NCBI GenBank assembly: GCA_011316305.1
Contig: SAUG01000082.1
Coordinates: 248,001-312,000, forward strand
DNA: 64,000 nt
Source of the DNA: Rusavskia elegans
Taxonomy: Eukaryota > Ascomycota > Lecanoromycetes > Teloschistales > Teloschistaceae
Direction: 5' to 3'
The notes beneath the pieces were generated by a model, which searched no databases, was not told the DNA's origin, and saw nothing but the letters and a program-made list of their open reading frames with translations. Shown here one piece after another: positions 49,761 through 62,900 of the stretch (its first letter is position 1; each line of letters begins with the position of its first letter). Position numbers and translations under genes: made by a program.

Positions 49761-50599
49761 AATTTTAGAAGACGACAATAGTAGTTCTAAACTCTAGGAA
49801 ACTAGTTTAAATAAAGAATTTATATTTATAGAAAACGATAAAGTATTATAGGAAGCTATAAAAAATAATACTTCTATATAGTTATTAATAGAATCTATTA
49901 GAAGGAGAACTACTTATAAATAGGTTATTATAATAACAGAGGACGTTAAACTAGTATACCTTTAAAGCCTTTACGATAAAAAAATAGTAAGGAAAGAATT
50001 TATAGTAATCTATAAAAAATTTAAAAACGTCAATAAAATATATATTAATAACAAGTACCTATAGAACTACTATTAGGACTAAAAAGTAAATAATATCGTC
50101 GATATACTAAAAGAGTAACTAGAAAGTAATATCTCTAATAATAAAGATATTTCTAAACCGATATTATAATAAGAGAATATAATAATAGGAGATTAATATT
50201 TACTACTAAATTAGACCGCCTACTACGATAAAAATTACAGGGTCTATAAGTTAGAAAAAGAAGGAATAGAATAGTATCTATTAAAACTACGCCGATATAC
50301 TCCTATAACGCCTATTATAATCGGAAATTATAATATTTATAACTATTCCGGATATATTATATATAGTAGATATAAATACTAGAAGAAATAGTAGAAAAGA
50401 AATAGAACCTTTAATTAGAAACTCTATAGATATATTTCGTAAATAGATTATAAAAGTAAAAAATATAAAAATATAAGTAATAATTCGGGAAAAGTCGAAA
50501 TCTTATAGTAACGGGTATACTATAAGTATATAACTTTATAGCCTAGAAAAAGTAACTAAATTTAGCTAGCTACGTATATATACTCGAAATAAAAATAAT

Positions 50600-53500
50600 T
50601 ATCGAAACTAATAATAGATTATAGAAAATTAAAATATTTATTAATTTAGGCGTAATTAGAAAATTTATATTAGAGGACTTAGCTAAAAGAAAAGAGTTCT
50701 TTTAAACTAAAAAAAAGGATCTATATAATTTAATAGTTATTAATAGAAGTAAAATATCGAGTAGAAATAGAAGAGTTATAGATAAAACGATACCGCTTTA
50801 AGTAATAATTTACTAGTACTAGAAAGAACTTTAATTCGATATTATTTAGATATCTAGCTATAAAATTATATTTAGAATTCTTTAATTAAAAGATTATAAT
50901 CTAGTAATAGACTAGGAGAAAAAAGTACTTAGTTTTAAATAATACTTCTATATAGGGAGTATCTAGCCTATACCGAAGTAGTAATTTCGGGTAGATAAAA
51001 AGTAGAATATAAAATATAAACTTATAGTTTCGAAAAAAAATAACTAAAAACTATTTAAATCCGATTTATTAGATATCGGTATAGATTGGCTGGATTAATA
51101 AAATAGAAATAGAAAGAAATATTATAAACCTTTTAAAAACTCTATACTATCTAATAAAAAGTTAATAGAAAACCTATTAGAAAGAATTCTAGATAAATAT
51201 AAAAACTAGATAAATTTATTTCGGGAAAAGGTAGCTATAAAGGTATTATCTAAATATTAACCGTAGAATTATAAAGTTAGATTTAAACTAGGTAAGTAAC
51301 CTATATTTAGATCTATCTATCTATTATCTATAATAGAGCTTAAAATACTCTATAAATATTTAGATAAGAATATAAAAAAGGAATTTATTAGGAAATTTTA
51401 ATTACTAGTAGGATATCCGATTCTTTTTATATTTAAAAAGGACGGAATACTCTATTTATATATCGATAACCGGAAGCTAAATAATATTATAATAAAAAAT
51501 CGATATCTACTACTAAATATTAGTAAACTTTAAAATAGACTTTCTAGAATAAAATATTTTATTAAATTCGATCTTCGAAAGATATATAACCTTATATAAA
51601 TAAAAGCCGGAAAGAAATAGAAAATAGCTTTCCGAATATAATATAGTTTTTATAAATATATAATTATACTATTCGGGTTTATAAACGTTCTAGTAATCTA
51701 TAAAAATATAATTAATAATATATTTAGATAATATCTAGATATATTTATTATTTCCTACTTCGATAATATTTTAGTTTTTTCTAAAATACTCGAAGAATAT
51801 AAGTAATACGTTAGTAAAATTTTTAAATATCTAGAGAAAAGAAACTTACGTTTTAAATCAGAGAAGTATAAATTCTATAAAAAAGAAGTTAACTTCCTAA
51901 AATTTATTATAGGGCGAAACGGACTATATATCGACTTTAATAAACTTAAAGCTATTATATAATAGAAGATACTAGTTAATATTAAGAAAGTTTAGAGTTT
52001 TTTCGGATTTATAAACTATAATCGAAAGTTTATAAAAGACTATTCTAGAAAAGCTCTCGCTCTAATAGTTTTAATAAAAAATATCGTTAAATAGTATTAA
52101 AAAGAAAGAGAATAGTAAATATTCGAAGATTTTAAAAAAGAATATATATAAGACCTAGTATTTAAAATATTCAATCTAATAAAATTATTACGAATAGAAA
52201 TAGATATATTAAATCTAGCTATAGATATATACTTTCTATAGTAATATAATAGTAAATAGTCTCCGATAGAATATATATAAAGAAAATTATTACTAGCGGA
52301 AGAAAATTACGATATCTATAATAAAAAACTACTAGCTATAGTAGCTGTTCTAAAATAATAGAAAGTATACGCCAAGAGATTATAAGAATTAATTATATTT
52401 ATAGACTATATAATTCTTCTATACTTTATAATAATAAAATAATTTAATAGAAGATAAATACGATAGTCTAAACTTTTTAGTTAGTATAAATTTAAAATAT
52501 ACTATACTCTAGATAAAAAAAATAGAAGAATAGATATTCTAAATCGAAGAAGTAATTATATAAAAATAAAAGAGATTTTTAATAATAGTATCTTTAAAAT
52601 TAATAAAAATAGATTACTATTAGCTATTTAGTATCAAATAAATATAACGTTATATATACTAAAAGACGACTAAAAGTAATTTCCTATTAAAAAAGAAAAA
52701 CTATAAGTACCAGACGATAAAATCGACGAATATATTAAAAAATACTACAGTAGAATGTTATAAAAATATCCAGATATAATAAAGATAATATAATTTTTAT
52801 AATAATATTACTAGTTTCCTAATATAAAGTAAAGGATCGAGATATATATTAAAAAATATTTTAGTTATTAGTAAAACAAGTATACTATATATATTCGTTA
52901 TATAATGATTCAGTTTTAGAAACTACCGAATTTACTATAGAAGGAAGTTATATTAGACTTTATTATTAAACTTTCTAAATCGAAAGACCCGACGACGAAT
53001 ATAAAATATAACTCGAAATTTAATATTATATATAGGTTTATAAAATATATCTATATAATTCTATTATAAAAAGACTTTATAGTAGAATAACTTGGATTTA
53101 TTATCCTAGATTAAATATTTCGATACTACGGAATATCAGAAGCGCTAATAAATAATAGAAATAAGCTCTTTATTTTAAACTATTAGAAAACCCTTATTCC
53201 TTTACTTAGTATAAAACTAAAAATATTAATAGCTTTCTATCCGATAATAGATAGATAGATAGAATATACTAACTAGATAATAGAATAGTATATACAGTAC
53301 TTTATTAATAAAATCTAAAATAATTAAGTTTCGCTTTTACTAATAGTATAACTAGCGTTTAATATAAAAGAATCAAGTATAACGAAAGAAATACCTTTTA
53401 ATGCCGATAATAAAAGAAATCCGAATCTATATAGATAACTACTACTATATAAATTAGCCGAATCGGCGATCGAAAAAGTTTATATTTAGAAAAGAATCTA

Positions 53501-54000
53501 TATAAATATCCTGAATATATAAAAGAACTCGGGTAATTATTAAAATAAAAAGCGAAAAATAGTACTTTAGCTAAAGAAAGGGGATAAGGTATACCTTTTT
53601 ATAAAGAATTTAAAGATAAAAATTCTAAGTAAGAAATTTAACTATATTAAAGTCGGATTATTTTTAATTAAAGAAATTAAGAGACCCTAGAACTTTAAAT
53701 TTAATCTATTTAAAGATATTAAAGTATACCCGGTCTTTTATATATCTCTTTTAGAATTAGCCGATTCCGGAACGCTAGTATAATAGATATTTAACTTTAA
53801 AATATAAGAGAAAAATACCTTTATAGTCGAAAAGATTCTATAATAGGAAGGTTAGAACTATCTAATTAAATAAAAAGGTTATCTTACTTCGGAAAATATT
53901 TAGAAACCTAAAAAATATTTAGTAAACTGCTAGAGAGCTCTATAATAGTTCTATTAAAAGGAGTTAAGAAAATTATTAACTAACCGAAATTACTAGATAG
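50600..54000 (+). pseudogene. Pol polyprotein of Gypsy family 2 with chromodomain
   Basis: The protease active site is damaged to INLGVIRKFI (about 50638-50667). RT reads from LKILYKYLDKN (about 51330) through GYPILFIFKKDG and YIDNRKLNNIIIKNRY to the YxDD site YFDN (about 51757-51768), with its second Asp turned to Asn. RNase H follows (LLAEENYDIYNKKLLAI, about 52290-52340). Integrase has ILDFIIKLSKSKDPTTN (about 52947-52997) and EALINNRNKLFIL (about 53140-53180, DRG-type site changed). A chromodomain (FIVEKIL, then NYLIKQKGYL, about 53820-53890) ends the protein; in chromoviruses it directs insertion to heterochromatin. Confidence 0.85.
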
Positions 54001-54481
54001 GACGATTTATTTAGAAGTTACGTCGATAAAAGAATTTAGATTAATAGAAAAGGAAAAATCCGTACTACCTTTACGTTCTAGCTCTTTAATATTTTATAGC
54101 TCTCCGTTAACTATAATACGCTACTCTTTTTTAATATAATTTAATTAATAAAGTAGACGTTATTACTTCGTATACGCTTTATATAATTCCTTTTTTAACT
54201 TTTTACGCTTATCTTTAAGACGACGCTAACGCGCGGTATCTAATAGAGTAAGGTTATAAGAGTAGGTATACTTTATATAACTAATATACTTTTTAGAACC
54301 TTCGCCGATATAATAGGATTTTCCTAGTAAAGAATAGTTTCGATAAAAACGTATAGCTAATATATCGATATCTAATAATAAAACTTTTTTACGACGGTTT
54401 TTAGTTAATAACCTTTTCCTTTTACCTATAAGAAAGAAAGGATAATAGTTTTTAGGATAAAAATCTAAAGAGGAGATCTAG

Positions 54482-54972
54482 TATTATAAATATAGACGGT
54501 ATATCTTCGGAAACGCGGTAGTACTTAGTATAACGCTAGATTTTCTATTACGCTTCGACAGACAGAGATATATAGGACGATTTTAGTATTAATACTAAAA
54601 AGTATTTTAGTAGTTTTAGTAAATAAATATCCTAAATACTATAATCTTAGTAGTTTTAATAGATAAATACTATAAGTACCTTAATTTTAGCGGTCTTAGT
54701 AAGTAAATATTCTAAAATAAAGCTATTTTAGTTACTTTAGTTAATAAATAATCTAAATAGAGGAGGATTTTATTTACTTATATAGATCTCGAACTCGACG
54801 CTTTTATAGCTTATATTTAATTTATTAGTAATCGCTATATACTACGCTAGTAAATAACTAACTTGTTTTTATATTAATTTAAGAAATTACCCGTTATACT
54901 TCCGTTTATAGATATACTAATAAGTTCAATCTAACCTTGGAGATACCAGACCTCCCCGGTAGCCCTATAATA
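54482..54972 (+). repeat. LTR of Gypsy family 2 (3' LTR)
   Basis: 491-bp partner of 48282-48772: starts tattataaatatagacgg, ends ggtagccctataata. Confidence 0.9.
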
Positions 54973-55037
54973 TCGGGTCGGGTCGGTATCTTCAATTCGA
55001 GTTCGAAACCCGATCCGACAGCCGATCTAACTATAAT

Positions 55038-56115
55038 TAATAGGATAGATCTGGGCGAAAATACTTTTCTACTATATTTTACCGCGAAACGCCGATTTTA
55101 TATCGGTATTAAATTACTTTAGAAAGCTGGCGTGCGTCTCTATCGATATTTTCGATTAACTTTAAATTTTACCTCTATATATAGTAGCTACTCTAAAATT
55201 CACGCCGAGTAAAAAACTACTATTTAATTATAACGTATCTCTATCTATTAAGAACTAGGATGGCTAAATACTATTATAATCAACTGTATCGGGAGGTAAT
55301 AATATAGTTAATTATATACAATTTAACGCTAGCGCTTCTTACGATTTTTAGAATTCGACTAGATATCTATAGCGGATAGATATAGCGTTTTAATCGACGG
55401 TTCGATATAATAAACTGGAAACAATCTATATATTACTTTATTAAAATGTCAATATTAATATTCCTATTAAAGGTATCGGTATTATTAAATCTATTTCAAA
55501 TCTTTTATATATTAAAATAGAATCAGATCATCTAGAAGATGCTAAAATTCTATTTAAATATAAATCCGATCTAGAAATACGAATTATCATATAAAATTTA
55601 CTATTATTCTCAATTAGATAAAGTCTATAACTAACAATAGTAGTGTTTTTCTTTAAAGCTAGAGCTTTTTTTTAAAAGTTGAAACTGATATTGAAACGAC
55701 GATTCTGATTACTACGTTATTTATAAAAGTTATTCCATTTAAAGACTTTATTTTAGCGTAATTTTATATCGATAAAGTGCTATATATCGGAGTTTAAAAG
55801 ATGGAAACGAGGATAATATTAGATAGTTCTATTGCTATAGATAATATTATGAATATAGAATATTTATTAAAGAACTATAGCGATATTAATATAAAAGATA
55901 TAAAAGAAAAAAAACGTCTATTAGTTTCTATAGGCTACGGTTTATTTATAAATAAAGAAATACTAATCTCGAAAAAGATATTCCTTTATAGTTAAAATAC
56001 GATAGAATAGATAGCTTTATATTTTACTATAGCCTTCGATTCCGTTAAAGCTATTTTATTTTTTTAGAAAAAAAAGCAGAGCCTATTAAATTTTCTTGAA
56101 TGAGTTCGGTTATAA
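55038..56115. other. Low-copy DNA; a 64-codon frame at 55801-55995 not assigned
   Basis: About 1.1 kb with moderate CA/TG retention. A plus-strand ATG frame at 55801-55995 is open, but an overlapping frame with TAA/TAG stops (IAILI, KKKNVY, RKRYSFIVK) looks equally protein-like, so neither is called a gene. No RNA gene or repeat is recognised. Confidence 0.4.
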
Positions 56116-56124
56116 TAGATATAG

Positions 56125-57086
56125 TCCCTCTGGAAGGCTTCTATCTGAAATTGTATTGAGTTTTTTTATATATAAATATATTTTATTAAAGTTATATACG
56201 GCAAAAATTATTATATTTATATATAAAGAGATTTTAATAGTTAAAAGTATATAGTTCGTTAGGCAAGATTTATAGCGTAGTTAATTACTTCTATTTTATT
56301 ATTTCCTTCTTTATTCGCGATTACGAATTCTATACTATCTAATCTTTTCTCGACGTTATAAATAATTATAAATATCTAATATTTCCGCTATATCTATCTA
56401 CTATACTATAAAATAATTATCTATAGTCGACGCCTCGGCCGTATCTATTATATAACCTATATTTAAACGTTCCGCTAAACTATTAAGATAATCTATAGCC
56501 TATTTAGCTTTAAAAGAGTTACTAGATAAAATACTAGCTATTACGACTAGAAGCTTTACTCGATTAACTAAATTAAAAGAGACTAGAAAAGTCGAATAAC
56601 GCGTTTTAAAAGTAGTAAAAAAGAGATTTAAATTAAAATCGAAATAGATTACTCTGGTTATTATAAAGTAGTCGATAACCGCGCGGGTAGGTATAGTTAT
56701 TATAGATATAAAAAGATACTACCGTCTAGTTTAGCTATAATATAACTGTTATTGAAATTTATACGTACGTAAAGGTTTTTAGTAAGTCGTAGTATTTACG
56801 AAGGGTATTATAGAACTTATATTACTAGTAAAAAAAGAAGAAACGATAAATGCGAGATATATTTATCTATAAAAGTTTTTATTTTAAAATATCGATAGAA
56901 GGATATATTATATTACTAAGTAAATTTAAATTAAAATTCTATAGAAAGATCCGTTATTTACGTTAATAAAACTAGATTATTATTTCTACTACCGTAAATT
57001 TAATACTAATATACTATCGTTTGATTTGTTTACCGAACTATAGATTTATCGGGTACTAAAATCAAAACAAATTAACTAAATATCCG
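56125..57086 (-). repeat. Repeat R1, copy 6 (inverted, full length)
   Basis: Minus-strand copy: 3' end tccctctggaaggcttc at 56125, 5' end gttaatttgttttgatttt near 57075, extending to 57086 if the shared flank tagatatag (56116-56124 and 57087-57095) is the target duplication. It includes all R1 landmarks in order. This copy begins about 8 bases further upstream (cggatattt) than copy 3. Confidence 0.75.
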
Positions 57087-57599
57087 TAGATATAGTCGCG
57101 TATCTATATATATATAGCAACTATAAAAAATACTAGATAATAGATTAAATATATATAATCGAACCCGAATCTAACGAAAGTATTCGAAGATTATAAATAG
57201 TAAATAAACGCTAGAAACGATACGATTCCGACGCGCTAACGATAATATAATAATATTTTATTTAGTAGAAATTCTAACTTTCTATAATTTATTTATTCGA
57301 ATATTTTCTTTTAATTTATATAAGTTTTTTGCCTTTATATTTATAGATATATCTCGTCTATTTTATTCTAAATATCTCTATTATACGACTAGTAATAAAG
57401 GTAATATAAATCGTTTAAATCTAATCTTAAAATATTTAAAAGATTATCTTACTAATATTTGCGCTAAATATCGAAAAGATAGAAAATATTTCTTTAATTA
57501 TAATATAATTTATTTCCTTTTAATATATTAGCTGGAAGCTAACTATAGTAGATCTTTTATACTTTCGACTCGGCCGTTAGACAATTAATTAGCGTCTAT

Positions 57600-58620
57600 C
57601 GTTTCGCAGTATAGAATAGTAAAAAACTTTCTCTAGACGACTATAAAATCGTAAAGAAGTTTATCTAAAATATTACTAATATCTTTAAATACGTTCCGTC
57701 TTTCGATACGATACTATACGATATTATAGGACAGTTTACTATTTTCGAATACTTTATATAAACTTTAAACTTTTCTATTAAACGAATAGAGCTTTATAAA
57801 TATATAAACGAAAGTTTAACTCGAGAAAATACGGCTTTATAGGCTAAATAGACTGCTCTAAAAATTAAAATCTAGGAATTTTAAATTTAGCGGCTCTTTC
57901 TCGTTTTTAATTTTTCGATATATAATTTCGACTCGCTATATAGTTTTAATTCGCCTTTACTATTCCTATTTATATTCTATCTTTGTCGCTAAAGCTTCGC
58001 CCCGCTAGCGGTATCTAAACTTTTATCTTTCGGGGTAGATATTACTAGTACTCTAGCGGCGGTTTCGACGTCTACTACGATAGTTTATTTTACTATATAG
58101 ATCTTTAAAGTATAATCTATAATCTTCCGAGTAAGATAGCCAATCGCTTATACGTCGCTATAGAATCGGATAACGTTTTTCGAATTATAGTATTTTAGAT
58201 TATAGGACGATATAAATTTCGTTTATACCCTTTCAATATTATCTACGACGCCGTAAAAGAGCTCTTTTAAATCTAAACCTCTATAGTTAGATATCCTACG
58301 CTAGTAATTACGTAGCCTATTTTGTTAATCGAGAGTTTATCGCGGGAAACTATATCTCTATCGTTTATCGGCTTTTTTCTTTTTAAGATAACGCCAGCCT
58401 CTGCGGTATAGAACTTTATACCCTTCGGCGGATTCTTTAACGACGCTAATAAACTAACTATATCGGCTGATTTCGCTTTATTTATTAAAAAAGAAATAGA
58501 AGTTTTATTTTCTATAGCTCCTTTTTAGTTCCCGTTAATCCTCTCGCGTATAGTTTTAAAGGGGTCGGAGGTATCCGGACCCTAGCTTCTAGAGGTTAGG
58601 ACTATTGGTATCCCGGCTTT
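57600..58620 (+). pseudogene. Long plus-strand frame opposing the family 3 chromovirus
   Basis: One frame runs about 340 codons with only TAG/TAA stops. It opens with a Leu/Lys-rich, helical part (SLDDYKIVKKFI, FKYVPSFDTIL, FIQTLNFSIKRIELYKYIN, ESLTRENTAL) that would form a coiled coil, then a Ser/Thr- and Phe-rich part (SFGVDITSTLAAVSTSTT). It lies beyond the chromodomain end of the minus-strand Gypsy pol, where such elements normally have only untranslated sequence and an LTR. It may be an accessory antisense gene, or gag of a separate inserted element. Family not recognised. Confidence 0.4.
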
Positions 58621-59049
58621 TTAGACGATTTTTCCGACAAATATTCTAACGTTTTTTACTATTTTAGATTCGATATATAAATTTCTATAGATACTATTTT
58701 CGGCGGTACTATAAAAAATTACTTTTCTAGTATTATCTCTTCCGACCTTTATAGATATTTAGAAAGAAAGTTCGAATTAGAAATTCGTTTTAAAATTAGA
58801 TAAATTATATAAATGTAGTTATCTGCGAAAAGGAAATCGTATTACGTATTTTAGTATATAGTTAATATATATATCTAAATAAAATTAATTTACTATAATA
58901 ATTATCTTTTAAATATATATATTATATTTATATTTTATAATCGTTTAAACGTCTATAAATATAGTTTATTTCCGTTAAACTCTGCCTTTTTTTCTATTGC
59001 GTTTTAGTTTACGTTTCTTTATTAGAATGTTGTTATAATTATATACCTC

Positions 59050-62000
59050 GAAAAATTTCTAAATATTATTAAGGTCTTTATATAGCTATTCGGAATTATA
59101 TTCTTTTAATTAACCAATCTATTTAATTAGATATTCCGTTTTTAGTTTCTCGCTTTTTTTAGATTTTATAAATCTTTTATCCAAGATCGTTTCTACTTTC
59201 TATTTCTCTTTATTATCGATAAGTTCCGGTAATAGGTACTCTAGCAGTTCGCTATTTTAACGGCGATATAGCTTTTCTAATAAAAATATATAAAAGTTAT
59301 TATAGATTTTTAATCTAATTAGAAAAACTAATCGATATATTTAAAAATCTATATATTTCGAAATTCGATATAAATCTGCGAGTTTAGAGATAATCTTTTT
59401 TAATTATTTAAACTTTAGATTTTTTATAGATAATAATACTAAATTACTAATATTATATTCTATCGGTTGATAATTTTTATTTTAGTATTTAGCCTGACTT
59501 TTCTAAATTTTATTCGAAGTCGTACGTATCGATTCGTATATCTTCTATAAATATACGACTTTTTTTTTACTATTAATATTTTCGTATTTACTATTTTCCT
59601 TTCTACGGCGTTATTTTTAACGCCTTCGAATATTAAATCTAGATTAGAATCTATAAACAATTTAAAAGAAGAAATTTTTATAATACTATACTCGCTATTC
59701 TTACAGATTAACTTAGCTATATATAAAAATTAGGTCTAGTTCTTTTATTTTTCAAAATTATATATCCTAAAGTAATATTCTAGCGATTAATTCTATTGTT
59801 TAGTTTACTTGTTTATTTAAAGATAGAATATACTATTTAAATAACGTTTAATCCTTAGATAATAGTATACCTCCGACTAGAATTCGCTTATAAATAGCGA
59901 GCCTCTATCGCTAATAATTTTATTAGAAATAAATTCTTTATATTAAAGTTTATCGATAATAAACTCTATAAAATCCTTCGCGTTAATCGTCTCGTAATAT
60001 AGAATATAGCTCGCTATTTTAATAAATCGATCGACGGCTATTAGTACTAAATCTATAACGCTTCGACTATATCGAACAGATAATAATCCAGTAATAAAAT
60101 CTATCGCTATCTCTTTTTATAGCCGTATAAAATATAGAAGATTTTAAAGTTTTCTATAAAATTTATATCTATAGACTTTAATACGTTAATAGATATTATA
60201 CGTTTCTATATATTCTTTAATATATTTAGATAACTTCGACTAGCTATATCTGCGTCGAATAAATAATAAAATACGTTTATATTAAAAGTATCTAGCTATA
60301 GAATCGTTATAGTATTTTACTAGAAGTTTTATATATAGTATCTTATCTTCGGGTATATATAAAGACTTTCTATAAAAGAAAATACTAATCTTTATTTCTA
60401 TATTATATAGCCCGGATTTCTTTCTCGATTTATATTAGATAGTTTATATACGCTTTTATACGTCGGTATTCCGATTTTAAAGCTGAATAAACAATCGCGT
60501 ATACTAGGAATTATATTACTATAAACTATTCCGTTAATAGTTGCCTTCTAAACCGTTTTATATAGGCTATTAAAACTATAGTATATATTCCTAGTAATCG
60601 AGTTTATTTCGTTATCGTATCTTTTATCGGAAATAGTCGTCGCTAATATATCGCTACCGCGTCGGTAGTTTATTGTACCCGAAGATAATTTCGATATACG
60701 AAATATATCGCGTCTTTTTATTAGTAATAGAAAGTTAATTCTATTATCTTTAGAGTTTTTAGGCTCTATAAAAGGTTTTCTAGGCCCTTTTATTATACGC
60801 CCGCGTAAAACGTAATTAATTCGAATCTTCCGTATCGAAAACGGTTCGCTGCTAGATTTATAGCTAGTAAAATTTAGTTTCCGCTAGAATGAAGATAATA
60901 TTATTTAGGTTTAAAGATTAATATTATTATAATCCAGCTTTCTAGATAGCGGATTAGCTAGGTTCGTCTTTTTTAGACGATAGAAGATATCGAAATCTAT
61001 AGTAGCTAACTTAATAATCAAGTAACGTTATCGAATATTATATTTTTTAACTTTTATAAAACTTCGGAAGTTATTATAATCTATTTAAATCTTTATTATA
61101 TACTTCGCGCCTTTAAGGTAATATTTCTATTACTCGAAAACTTTAATAATAGCGAGTAATTCGGTGTTATACGTCTCGTAATTACGTTCGACAGAAATTA
61201 TTTTCTTTAACTAGAATATAACTAGGCGCTGGGAATTATTTTTATCTAGTTAAAATATAATTCCGGCTAATTCGATTCTAGAAGTATTAGTTTTAATATA
61301 TATCCTTTTTTCTAAATTAAAATATTATAATACCCCGGTGGTATCGAATACGTATTTTAGTTTTTCGAAAGTCTTTTAGATTCCGACAGTCTAGTAAAAC
61401 GGTTCCGATTTCTTTCTGTTAACGTTTTCTATAAGTAGACTCTTTAGAAGCGCTATAATCCGAAAATATTAGTAAATAAAGCGCCGATAAAAGTTTACGA
61501 ACTCTAAAAAGATCTATACTTCCCGGTAAATTTTTAGAATCGGCTATTCTTTAATAGTTACTATTCGTTCTAGATCTATTAATATATTATCTATAGATAC
61601 GATAAAGTCTAGAAATTTTATATTTTTAATGTAAAAAGTATTTTATTAAAAGTTAAGGTATAGCTATATATTACGAAGTTTTCGAACGATTTATCGGATA
61701 TAATTTTAATATTTTTCTTCCGAATTAGAAAAAATTAGAATAATATCTAGGTAAATTATATAGTAAACGTTAACTAGTATTACTAAAGCCTTATTAATTT
61801 AGATCTAGAAAGTTATAGATATATTAGTAAAATCGAAAGGTATAACGAGATATTCGAAATATTTATACTTCGTATAAAACGTAGTTTTTTATTCGTTACC
61901 CTTTTTAATCCGGATCCGATAGTAGATATCTTAAATATTATATTTAGAAAAATACTTTACCTCTAATAATCGATTCAGAATCTTAGAGATAAAAGGTAAA

Positions 62001-62900
62001 GGATAACGATTTTTTATCGTTACTTTATTAAAACCTCTATAGTCGACGTATATACGAAGACTATTATCTTTCTTCGGTATAAAAAGGATTAGAGCTCCTA
62101 TAAAAGACGTTAAATAACGAATCTAGCTCTTTTTTAGAGCGATATCTAGATAATTATATAGCTTATCGACTTTACGTTTAGATAGGCTATAGATTAGACT
62201 ATATAGCGAATCTCGCCTGTCTAACTCGATCGTATAATCGATATCTTTAAATAGCGATAAAGAATCTATTAATCGTATATAATAATCTTTAATCTCTTTA
62301 TATATAGGTTCTAGAATCGACGACTCGACCTATTATATATTTTTATTATCTATATTTATTATCGGTTTCTATATATACGGCGGTACTGATAGTTCCTATT
62401 TATAATATCGTATTATTATTAGATTCCGTATATAAGGCGGCAACAGATATTATATATACTAATATATACTACTCGGCCTATTATATACGAACGAAAACTA
62501 CTAGTAAGTTAATACTAAAACGCGTAAACCGTTTTCTACCAATTTTAGTATTTTATATCTCTTTATTATAGGTAGAAAATCGCTATTACTTAAACTTAAG
62601 ATCTATAACTATATATATTTAATATAAAGCTGGTATATTTTAAAAAATACTATATTTATCTGTTATATCTTGAATATAAAAACGCGATATATATATTTTT
62701 CGAAGGTTTTAACAATCTATTATTATCTAGTTTAAATTATATATTCTATTATAGACAGCGTTCAAACTTTGGATCTATTAAAAATAGGATTTTTCTATTT
62801 TTTAAATAGATTCTAAATCGTATTAAATAATAAAAAATTACGAAACGATATTAATTTAGAAATCTAGATCTAGAAACGCTTTAGTTCAACTATACTCTTT
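59050..62900 (-). pseudogene. Pol of Gypsy family 3 (protease-RT-RNase H-integrase-chromodomain)
   Basis: Protease-like FLDLDFQINIVS at about 62885-62845. RT has GALILFIPKKDNSLRIYVDYR (about 62100-62040), then FNKVTIKNRYPLPFI and a YxDD site now YLDI (about 61735-61765). RNase H shows LLAIIKVFEKQKYYLKG (about 61160-61110). Integrase has a zinc-binding region near 60250-60370, then AIDFITGLLSVR and VDRFIKIASY (about 60115-60020) and SDRGSLFISEF (about 59925-59890), where the Asp of DRG is kept. The chromodomain (VETILDKRFIKSKKSEKL, then EYLIKQIGQLKEYN) lies at about 59200-59090. Stops are mostly TAG/TAA. Confidence 0.85.

Larger units (their letters stand above)
48282..54972 (+). mobile_element. 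Ty3/Gypsy family 2 chromovirus, complete between LTRs
   Basis: 6691 bp with two 491-bp LTRs (48282-48772 and 54482-54972) and a perfect 5-bp duplication tcggg (48277-48281 and 54973-54977), inserted in a MITE. Gene order is gag, protease, RT, RNase H, integrase, chromodomain on the plus strand. A solo LTR of the same family lies at 26686-27160. RIP has spared no domain but the frame can be followed throughout, making this the best full-length element here. Confidence 0.9.
47856..55029 (-). mobile_element. hAT MITE, type 1, split by a Gypsy chromovirus
   Basis: Left part 47856-48281 (tagactagctatttcgatacg) and right part 54973-55029 (ending cgatccgacagccgatcta). Perfect 8-bp target duplication actataat (47848-47855 and 55030-55037). 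Removing the Gypsy element and one copy of tcggg restores a MITE of about 480 bp. Confidence 0.85.

Noticed and set aside
54937..55122. Open plus-strand frame of 61 codons
   Set aside because: It runs from the LTR through a MITE end into flanking DNA; a chance composite.
59460..59660. Open minus-strand frame of 66 codons
   Set aside because: This is not a separate gene but a stop-free part of the integrase region of the family 3 pol.
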